Shown here one piece after another: positions 57,822 through 64,000 of a DNA stretch of 64,000 nt; the first letter of the stretch is position 1, and each line of letters opens with the position of its first letter. The notes below the pieces were generated by a model. It was not told the DNA's origin. It saw nothing but the letters and a program-made list of their open reading frames with translations, and did not search any database. The DNA comes from Janthinobacterium sp. GW456P (lineage in GTDB: Bacteria > Pseudomonadota > Gammaproteobacteria > Burkholderiales > Burkholderiaceae_D): NCBI RefSeq assembly GCF_002127655.1, contig NZ_NEHB01000007.1:1931-65930 (forward strand), read 5' to 3'. Made by a program: the position numbers and the translations under genes.

Positions 57822-57850
57822 AACACAGCGGCCCGCAGGCGCGCTGTGTT
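57822..57850. terminator. Hairpin between response regulator and PEP-CTERM gene
   Basis: AACACAGCG and CGCTGTGTT are exact inverted repeats around 11 bases. The T-run is short on both strands, so it may be a weak or rho-assisted terminator for the minus-strand PEP-CTERM gene. Confidence 0.5.
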
Positions 57851-57863
57851 TTGGCCGGCAAGA

Positions 57864-58502
57864 CTATGCGCGTGCGACGGGCTGGCGGCGGCGCAGGGCA
57901 AAGCCGATCAGCGCCAGGCCGCCCGTCAGCATCATCCATTCCGACGCTTCCGGCACGGCCGAGATCGACGCGATGCTGGCATACGTGCTGCCGGCGATGC
58001 TGGCGGGAATGCCGCCGTTGAGCGGCGTCAACTCGAATTGCACCAGATTGCCGTTCGCATTGCCCAGGTAGGCCGTGCCGCTGGCGTCGAGCAAGCCCAC
58101 GCCAAACGTCGTGCCCGCGTTGCCGGCCGTATTCAGGAAGTCGCCGCCGAAGACGATATTGAAACCGAACTTGCCGCCCAGTGTCACGTTGTGAAACCAG
58201 TCGTTGTAGGCGCTGCCATTGCCGAAGGTCAAGGTGCCGGGCAAGCTGCCGCTGACATTGCCTTCCTGCGAGGCGAGCGCGCCGAACGCGCCCGAAAAAT
58301 TGCTGAGGGTGGCCATCGCGCCCGGTGCCGGGCTATTACCCGCGATAAAGGCGAAATCGAGGAAGCCGGCACCCGAGAACTGGCGCGTGTCGATTTCCAC
58401 GCGGTAGCCGAGCGGGTCCGCCAGCGCCACGCTGGAGCCCGTGGCAAGCAAGGCGGCCAGCACGGCGCGGCGCAGGGTGAGGTTGAGTTTGGTAGTCAAC
58501 AT
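57864..58502 (-). CDS. PEP-CTERM protein, NF038129-like
   Basis: A 212-residue exported protein with signal sequence (LRRAVLAALLATGSSVALA). The mature part YRVEIDTRQFSGAGFLDFAF and GKFGFNIVFGGDFLN follows a family of PEP-CTERM proteins. The tail is VPEASEWMMLTGGLALIGFALRRRQPVARA; Glu-Ala replaces the common Glu-Pro after VP. The start is the ATG at 58502 with AAGGA upstream. It follows the nuclease gene by ten bases and is cotranscribed with it. Confidence 0.83.
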   Translation of the reverse strand: MLTTKLNLTLRRAVLAALLATGSSVALADPLGYRVEIDTRQFSGAGFLDFAFIAGNSPAPGAMATLSNFSGAFGALASQEGNVSGSLPGTLTFGNGSAYNDWFHNVTLGGKFGFNIVFGGDFLNTAGNAGTTFGVGLLDASGTAYLGNANGNLVQFELTPLNGGIPASIAGSTYASIASISAVPEASEWMMLTGGLALIGFALRRRQPVARA

Positions 58503-58512
58503 GGTCAAGTCC

Positions 58513-61506
58513 TTAGAAGTTACCGGCAAAAATGCTGGCGGAGTAATTGATCGTCACTTTCGACGGATTGCTGAAACTGACGGCAAACGAGGCCGTCGCG
58601 CCCGGCGCCAGGCTGGCCGCGTTCACCGTGACATACGCGGCGCCCGCATGGCTGCCCGTGGCATTGGCCAGGGTCACGCCGGCCGGCAAGCCGCCGAACA
58701 CCACCTGGAACGGGCCGTTCAAGGCGCTCGTGCCTGTGTTGGTAAACGAGAACGTGCCCGTATATTTTTGCGTCGCACGGTTGAACGTCAGGCCCGAGCT
58801 GGCTTGCGCCACGCCGGCCGTGATGTCGCGGTAGGCGGGCTGCAAGTCCAGGCTGACGACGACGGGGTCGTGGTCCGAGGCGCGGTAGGGCAAGGCGTTG
58901 TACAGGTCTTGCGGCTTGGCCGAGTCGATGTTGTAGTCGATCACTTCCGGCTCGTCCGCATTCACGTGCCATTCGGCCACACCGGCCACTTGCGGGCTCA
59001 GCGAGGCGCTGGCCAGCGCATGGTCGAGGTAGCCGCTCTGGCCGCCGAATACGTAGGAATACGGCATGCCGGACGGCCGCACGAAACGCTCGAGTTCATT
59101 GACGAAGCCGGCGCCCGTGATGACTTGGATCGGGTCTTCCGCGCCATACGAATTCAAGTCGCCGATGACCAGCACGTCCGCGTCGCCGGCAGCGGCCGCC
59201 ACCTGCGGCACGAAGCTGCCCACCAGGCGCTGCGCTTGCTGCACGCGGGTGGCGTTCCAGCAGCTCTGGCTATCGTTCTGGTCCGCGTCCAGCCCGCTCG
59301 ACGGGCAGCTGCCCTTCGACTTCAGGTGGTTGACGACCAGCGAGAATTTCTCGCCATTGGCGGCGCGGAAGGTCTGCGCCATCGGCGGGCGGTTGTTGAT
59401 GGCGTTGGCGTCCGACAGGGCGCCGCCCACCAGGCCCAGCTTGGCCGGCTTGTAGATCATGGCCACGCGGATGGCGTCCGTGCCTGTGGCGGCCGGCTTC
59501 GGTACCACGGCATAGGTGACGCCGCCGATGGCGGCGTTCAGTTGCTCGACCAGGTAAGTGACGGCCGTTTCGCCATTGTTCTGGATTTCCATCAAGCCCA
59601 CCACGTCCGCATCGATGGCTTTCAATTCGGCCACGATCTTGTCGCGCTGGCGCACGAACTCGGCCAGGTTGTCGGCACCGCGGCAATTGCTCTTGGTGGT
59701 CGACGAACCCACGGTGCAGCCCTGCCCCGTCTGGCCAAACACGTTATTGCCATTGGTAAAGGTCGTAAAGAAATTGAGTACGTTGGCGCTCGCCACCTTG
59801 ACGTTGCCGGACGGCAGTTCCGGGCTGCCCGTGCGCGGATTGTCGCGCGAGAATTGCGGCGTCTGCGTCGGCTGCAATTTGTAGGCGGCGCCGCCACCGC
59901 CGATGGCACCGAAATCCACCACGCCCGTCAGGTCGGCCACCGTGTCGCCGCTGCGCACGGTGTTGTCCTGGCCGATATACGGTATCGTCGGCGGCGCCAC
60001 GAAAATGCCATCATCGAGCACGATCAGGTTGTTCGCGTTGGCGGCGATCAGGGCTTGCGCCTCGGCGGAACCGGCCGGATAACGGTTGGTCGGCACTTCG
60101 CGCCGCCCCGCCGACAGGGTCAGCTCGCCGCGCGCGCCCAAGTAGGCGTTTTGCGATACGGTCAACGGCTGCGTGAAGCGCACCAGCATGCCTTCCACGG
60201 CAGCCAGGTTCTCGTTCGGCAGAGTCACATTCGTCGGCACGATGCTGTGGCCCGCGCTTTGCGTGAGGATGGCCGTCACGTCCTTGAATTCCGTATAGGA
60301 ATTTTTCGCGCCCGACGGCGTGTATTCGACCACCGTGCCCGTCACGCGCACCAGTTCGCCCGGCTGCACGGTGGTGGCCGTCGCGCCCGTGTACACGAAG
60401 ATGCCGTCCGACGTAGACGGGTCGCCATCGCCGGCCGCGTCCTGGATGAAGAAGCCGGTACCCACTTTCAGGGTGACCACGCCTTCGGTCGTCTGCACGG
60501 AATTGGCGTACGGGCTGCTGGCACCGCTGCCCTGGATTTGCGGGATCGTGTGGCTGATGGCGGCCAGGCCCTGCACGGCGACGTCGATCTTGCAGCTGGC
60601 GCTTTGCTGCTGGTCGTTGCTGAAATTGACGATGACAGGATAATTTCCTACCGGCACGCCAGCGGCCACCAGCAGGCTCACGCTGGCGCTCTCGCCCGCC
60701 ACGCCGGCCGCGCTGAAATTGGCCAGGCTGATGCCGGCCACGGCCGGCGAACTCAAGCTCGCGGCATTCACGACGCCATCGACGTCGGAGGCGCGCAGCG
60801 CGGCGCTGCCGCCATTGCCCAAGGCCACGGCCAGGCTGGCCGGGCAGCTGGTGACGATCGCGTGCACGACGGGGCCACCACACACATTCAGCGGCGAGGC
60901 CATATTGCGCGGCGCCACGCTACCGGCGGCAAAGTCCACGCTGTTATCGTCCGTGTCGCCGCAGCCGCCATTCGCGCGCGAAATCGACAGGGTATTCGAT
61001 GGCGCAGGCGCGACGGCGCCTTCAAAACCGTTGGCCGTGCCGAAACCGACCAGGTCGACGACGGCGGCGCCCGTGGGGCTGGTGCCCGTCTGGGCCGCCT
61101 TGTTATTACTCAAGAGCACCTTTCCCGCCGTACCGGACATCGCCAGGCTGCCCGTGGCATCCGGCGTGGGCAAGTCCTGCGTGCCGCCCGCGCCCTTGGC
61201 TTGCTGGACCAGCAGATACTGGCCTGCTTGCAACTCGATAGCCGGCAAGGCCGTCACGGCCCAACTCGTGCCAGCGGCGGACGCGTATTGCACGCTCCAG
61301 TTGCTCAGGTTCACAGGGCTGGCGCCGCGGTTGAACAGTTCGATGAAATCGTTGCGGTACAGCGCGCCCGTATTGCCGCCACCGCCATACACCTGGCTGA
61401 TGACGATATCGGAAGCGGCCAGGGCCGGCACAGTCAGGCTGGCCAGCAAGGTGGCCATGACGGTCAGGCGCAGCGGCGTGCGCAAGGGGGAAAACGAGGT
61501 GTGCAT
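58513..61506 (-). CDS. Secreted ExeM/NucH-family endonuclease with lamin-tail domain
   Basis: A 997-residue exported nuclease. After a signal peptide (PLRLTVMATLLASLTVPALAA) comes a lamin-tail domain (about 33-160, DIVISQVYGGGGN), a beta-sandwich region, an OB-fold-like part (about 330-440), and the EEP endonuclease domain (about 565-885) with VLNFFTTF, GLMEIQNN, IGDLNSYG and SDHDPVVV. A further beta-sandwich ends the protein. It should degrade extracellular DNA, as its Shewanella and Vibrio relatives do. It lacks a recognisable C-terminal sorting tail. Confidence 0.9.
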   Translation of the reverse strand: MHTSFSPLRTPLRLTVMATLLASLTVPALAASDIVISQVYGGGGNTGALYRNDFIELFNRGASPVNLSNWSVQYASAAGTSWAVTALPAIELQAGQYLLVQQAKGAGGTQDLPTPDATGSLAMSGTAGKVLLSNNKAAQTGTSPTGAAVVDLVGFGTANGFEGAVAPAPSNTLSISRANGGCGDTDDNSVDFAAGSVAPRNMASPLNVCGGPVVHAIVTSCPASLAVALGNGGSAALRASDVDGVVNAASLSSPAVAGISLANFSAAGVAGESASVSLLVAAGVPVGNYPVIVNFSNDQQQSASCKIDVAVQGLAAISHTIPQIQGSGASSPYANSVQTTEGVVTLKVGTGFFIQDAAGDGDPSTSDGIFVYTGATATTVQPGELVRVTGTVVEYTPSGAKNSYTEFKDVTAILTQSAGHSIVPTNVTLPNENLAAVEGMLVRFTQPLTVSQNAYLGARGELTLSAGRREVPTNRYPAGSAEAQALIAANANNLIVLDDGIFVAPPTIPYIGQDNTVRSGDTVADLTGVVDFGAIGGGGAAYKLQPTQTPQFSRDNPRTGSPELPSGNVKVASANVLNFFTTFTNGNNVFGQTGQGCTVGSSTTKSNCRGADNLAEFVRQRDKIVAELKAIDADVVGLMEIQNNGETAVTYLVEQLNAAIGGVTYAVVPKPAATGTDAIRVAMIYKPAKLGLVGGALSDANAINNRPPMAQTFRAANGEKFSLVVNHLKSKGSCPSSGLDADQNDSQSCWNATRVQQAQRLVGSFVPQVAAAAGDADVLVIGDLNSYGAEDPIQVITGAGFVNELERFVRPSGMPYSYVFGGQSGYLDHALASASLSPQVAGVAEWHVNADEPEVIDYNIDSAKPQDLYNALPYRASDHDPVVVSLDLQPAYRDITAGVAQASSGLTFNRATQKYTGTFSFTNTGTSALNGPFQVVFGGLPAGVTLANATGSHAGAAYVTVNAASLAPGATASFAVSFSNPSKVTINYSASIFAGNF

Positions 61507-61970
61507 GAGGATCCCGGTCGGTAAATAAATAGCGCCGGCCCCACGTGATCGGCCGGCACGCCACAATTAACAAAAGTATTTCAGACTTGCTATTTGCATA
61601 TTAAAGGCCTGGGATGACGACTTGATGACATTTGATTAAGCCGAATGGAGTAAGACCTCACCAGTCAGCCTCTTCCGATGCCTGCTGAAACGTATTTTTT
61701 GAGCAACATACTGCACTCTATGGCGAGTCAAAAAGACGCCGCCAGGAAAAATGTGATATATTTAAGGCAAATAAGTTTGGTTCATGACAACAACAACCAG
61801 CTTCGCGCCTACGATACCGCAACAATGAGAGCAGGCCCCAGCCTCGCTTGCCTCTTGGAATGCACATCCGGCCATGCACACAAAGGTCGCATTACCGGTA
61901 GCAACATTAATCGCATCACGAACGGACAGCGCACGGCGCGACGCTCGCATGCATTCTGAAGAGATACACC
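61507..61970. other. 464-base divergent region between nuclease and PEP-CTERM genes
   Basis: AT-rich divergent intergenic region. A 93-codon open frame over 61678-61959 has no protein-like composition and is not called. A TGTGATATATTT segment near 61754 could be part of a promoter, but no pair is convincing. Confidence 0.4.
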
Positions 61971-62711
61971 ATGTTAAAACCACGCAAGCAATACACCGTT
62001 TCCTGCGCCGCCTTAGCGGCAGCCCTGTTCATGACGGCAGGGTTGGCGCAGGCACAAACAGCGGCGGCACAGCCCAATGCGGACAGCAAGCGCTGCGAAG
62101 CGGGCAATGCGGATGGCGGCGGCAAGGGCGCCGAATTCAACCCCGACAGTTCAAGCAGCGCCTGCAGCCTGGCGAATGGTTTCGTCAACTTTGGCTCGCG
62201 CAGCAATGACGGTGTTGGCTCGACTCCCGAATTTGGCGTCGGCGAGTCCGACCAGGTATTGCGCGCGCCTGCATTTTCCGGCAATGGCCATCGCCTGGCC
62301 AATGCCTTCGGGCAGCCTGCCGATGCAGGATACGGCGCCAATGCCAGCCTGCTGGCCAGCACCGGCCAGCACCATTTCGGCAGCCGCGACTTCGTGTATG
62401 CGCAGGAAGAGCCGGCCATCGAGGGCCGTGGCTATGAAGCTGGCCGCGGCCTGCGTGCCGGCGATGTGTACGAGCCGCTGCTGGTCTCGTCGGGCGGCGG
62501 CATCGCGCCACCGGCCGGTGGAGGCGGTGTCGGCGGCGGCGGCGCCAGCGGCGGTTTCGACCGCAGCGGCGGCGGCGCTATCGACACGGGCGGCAATGGC
62601 GTCGTAGTACCGCCGATTCCTCCCGTGCCGGAACCGGAAACCTATGTGATGTTGCTGGCAGGCCTGGGACTGCTCAGCTGGATCAGCCGCCGCCGCAACG
62701 GCAAGGCATAA
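61971..62711 (+). CDS. PEP-CTERM protein of low complexity
   Basis: A 246-residue exported protein. The signal peptide (SCAALAAALFMTAGLAQA) is followed by a Ser/Asn/Gly-rich middle part, with a Gly-rich spacer (GGGGVGGGGASGG) before the tail VPEPETYVMLLAGLGLLSWISRRRNGKA, a complete PEP-CTERM motif. Two cysteines (KRCEAG, SSACSLA) are near the mature N-terminus. I do not recognise the middle domain. GAAGAG precedes the ATG. A strong bidirectional terminator follows. Confidence 0.83.
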   Translation: MLKPRKQYTVSCAALAAALFMTAGLAQAQTAAAQPNADSKRCEAGNADGGGKGAEFNPDSSSSACSLANGFVNFGSRSNDGVGSTPEFGVGESDQVLRAPAFSGNGHRLANAFGQPADAGYGANASLLASTGQHHFGSRDFVYAQEEPAIEGRGYEAGRGLRAGDVYEPLLVSSGGGIAPPAGGGGVGGGGASGGFDRSGGGAIDTGGNGVVVPPIPPVPEPETYVMLLAGLGLLSWISRRRNGKA

Positions 62712-62743
62712 AAAAAAATGGCTCATACGAGCCATTTTTTTTG
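62711..62743. terminator. Bidirectional terminator between PEP-CTERM and TIGR03790 genes
   Basis: AAAATGGCTC and GAGCCATTTT pair around ATAC, with nine A on the left and eight T on the right. Confidence 0.9.
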
Positions 62744-62766
62744 CCTTCAATCATGCCAGCATGCCG

Positions 62767-63789
62767 TCAGCGGCGGAAGCTGGCGTAGGGTGCCGCCAGG
62801 GGATCGCCGATGAACAAGCCCTGAGCAGGCCAAGCGACGCTGCCCCAGTACGCTTCAAGCGCCGTCATGCCGCTCAGGTAGCGGCGCAGCAGCACCGTAG
62901 GGTTGGGAAATTTCTGCCAATAATTGCAGGGTTCACTGACAGTGCCGTAACTGGCGGTCGCGCCCGCTTCCAGCCAACGCTGGCTGCTCATCTGCGCCGT
63001 GCCCTGCAAATCGCCGCCAAACGACGTCAGGTGGTCGGCCAGAGCGCCCGGCAGGAAATGCAAGGTGTCGAGCTTGTCCACCTTTGCCATGCCCGTCTGG
63101 TACACCATGATATCTTGCGCGCCTTCCAGCACATCGGCCTTCATGCTCTTGATCGTCAGCTTGCGCTGGCGCACCACCCCGGCCGGCGGGAAAAATGCCG
63201 CCCGGCTGTTGCGCGCGCCTTCGCTCGTGCTCAGGTAATACGCGCTGGCGGCCGGCACGGCAAAGCCGCTGGCCGTGCCGCGATCGACGACCGCCTTGGC
63301 CTCCTCGACAAAATCGATGGGCAGCAACATCGACAGACGCATGCCCAGCTGGCTGAAGGGCTGGCCCGTATTGCTGTTGAAGTAGTTACTGGCCTTGCCG
63401 GCGCCGCAGCTCTTCGCGCACTGTCCGGCGTCATATCCCAAGGTAAAGGCCGAGGTGATGGAGTTGCATTCGACCGCATACGGCGCGCTCCATACCATCA
63501 GCACCGCCTGGATACCGGGCTTCAGCTGGCCGTCGATGCGTTCCTTCAGTTGAGCGAACTGGTCCATGCTCAGCTTGCGCAGCCGATTCGGAATATGCAC
63601 ATGCACGACATTGGCGGCAGGAATGGCATGCGCCTGGCGGTAATACTCTCCCACCTCGATACTGTTCGGTTCAGCATCATTGATGACGATGGCCAATTGT
63701 GACGGTTGCAAGCCGGGTGCGGCGGCCGGTTCGGCGCCATGGGCGCTACTGGCCAGCAATGCCAGCGACAGAAAGAATGAAATACGCAA
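62767..63789 (-). CDS. TIGR03790 family exported protein
   Basis: A 340-residue exported protein, signal peptide MRISFFLSLALLASSAHG. The conserved features of TIGR03790 are present: QLAIVINDAEPNSIEVGEYY, IPAANVVHVHIP, VLMVWSAPYAVECNSITSAF, and the LFIGDPLAAPYASF ending. Its function is unknown; the family occurs mainly in genomes with PEP-CTERM systems. The start codon is TTG at 63789, the only start in frame with the signal peptide. Two Cys residues (GQCAKSCG) may form a disulfide. Confidence 0.82.
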   Translation of the reverse strand: MRISFFLSLALLASSAHGAEPAAAPGLQPSQLAIVINDAEPNSIEVGEYYRQAHAIPAANVVHVHIPNRLRKLSMDQFAQLKERIDGQLKPGIQAVLMVWSAPYAVECNSITSAFTLGYDAGQCAKSCGAGKASNYFNSNTGQPFSQLGMRLSMLLPIDFVEEAKAVVDRGTASGFAVPAASAYYLSTSEGARNSRAAFFPPAGVVRQRKLTIKSMKADVLEGAQDIMVYQTGMAKVDKLDTLHFLPGALADHLTSFGGDLQGTAQMSSQRWLEAGATASYGTVSEPCNYWQKFPNPTVLLRRYLSGMTALEAYWGSVAWPAQGLFIGDPLAAPYASFRR

Positions 63790-63894
63790 TGGGGTACCGG
63801 GGAAAAATACTCGTGCGATTGATCAAAACGGCCGTTTGCCGGCCGCCCATGGTGCCAACAATTATAGCCTTGAAAATAGCCCGAAGTGTTGCCC

Positions 63895-63925
63895 AAAAAA
63901 AACGGAGGCCGAGGCCTCCGTTTTT
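63895..63925. terminator. Terminator near the right edge
   Basis: AACGGAGGCC and GGCCTCCG pair around GA, with an A-run on the left and T-run on the right. Its orientation suits the minus-strand gene to the right. Confidence 0.85.
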
Positions 63926-63943
63926 CCATTCACGCCACGGCCA

Positions 63944-64000
63944 TCACGCCTTCTGCTTGCGGCGGCGCGCCATGAAACCCACAAGGCCCAGGCCCGCCAG
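63944..64000 (-). CDS. 3' end of a further PEP-CTERM gene (partial)
   Basis: On the minus strand the last 18 codons before the TGA at 63946-63944 read LAGLGLVGFMARRRKQKA, the hydrophobic helix and basic end of a PEP-CTERM tail. The rest of the gene is beyond base 64000. The terminator just downstream supports a real gene end. Confidence 0.8.
   Translation of the reverse strand: MAGLGLVGFMARRRKQKA

Noticed and set aside
58441-61524. 1027-codon plus-strand open frame opposite the secreted nuclease
   Set aside because: Same reason: Arg/His/Gly-rich shadow of a gene with complete nuclease motifs.
61678-61959. 93-codon open frame before the PEP-CTERM gene
   Set aside because: No ribosome binding site, no recognisable domain, and AT-rich intergenic composition.

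Overview
The window is GC-rich, gene-dense bacterial chromosome. Protein families and gene neighbourhoods point to a betaproteobacterium of the Oxalobacteraceae (Janthinobacterium, Massilia or Duganella type). The main reasons are a cysB / cysI-DUF934-cysH-cysD-cysN sulfur island, a porin of the betaproteobacterial type, a clpS-clpA pair, at least five PEP-CTERM proteins, an EpsA-type regulator and a TIGR03790 protein. The genus is an inference; no 16S gene lies inside the window.

Layout. 1-513: leader and tandem promoters of an rRNA operon that runs leftward off the window. 514-3989: a LytS/LytTR two-component pair and a second, orphan PAS histidine kinase. 4035-6895 (minus): porin, methyltransferase, CysB. 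7056-13917 (plus): sulfate assimilation, from a TauE-type transporter through sulfite reductase, APS reductase and ATP sulfurylase to the siroheme enzyme SUMT. 14149-18479: a membrane protein converging on a tightly overlapped minus-strand operon lptF-lptG-cbiX-Stealth. 18547-27054: PepA, small envelope or hypothetical proteins, XthA and a six-PAS GGDEF/EAL protein. 27055-41010: PrpR, a tricorn-like periplasmic protease, clpSA, a cold-shock protein, icd, an RluE-like pseudouridine synthase, small exported proteins, rpsT and murJ.

From 41193 to the right edge the content changes to export and surface functions. A minus-strand, translationally coupled operon (51383 to 41933) encodes a hybrid of type II secretion and type IV pilus parts: pseudopilin, GspF, GspE, PilM/N/O-like proteins, a proline-rich GspC/PilP-like protein, a GspD-type secretin and three more pseudopilins. 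The GspC/PilP-like gene appears frameshifted by loss of one GC dinucleotide. The operon is flanked by PEP-CTERM genes. Beyond it are a subtilisin-family protease, a stand-alone protein resembling that protease's own propeptide, an OmpR-type regulator with a degenerate receiver coupled to an EpsA-type LuxR regulator, a large secreted nuclease in one operon with a PEP-CTERM protein, a TIGR03790 protein, and the 3' end of another PEP-CTERM gene cut by the right edge.

How the genes fit together: sulfate is activated (CysDN), reduced as APS (CysH) and then to sulfide (CysI); SUMT here and CbiX in the lpt operon supply two of the siroheme steps needed by CysI. The right third looks like an exported-protein and exopolysaccharide-related island in which secretion hardware, PEP-CTERM cargo, extracellular hydrolases and EpsA-type regulation lie side by side. 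The exosortase itself is not in the window.
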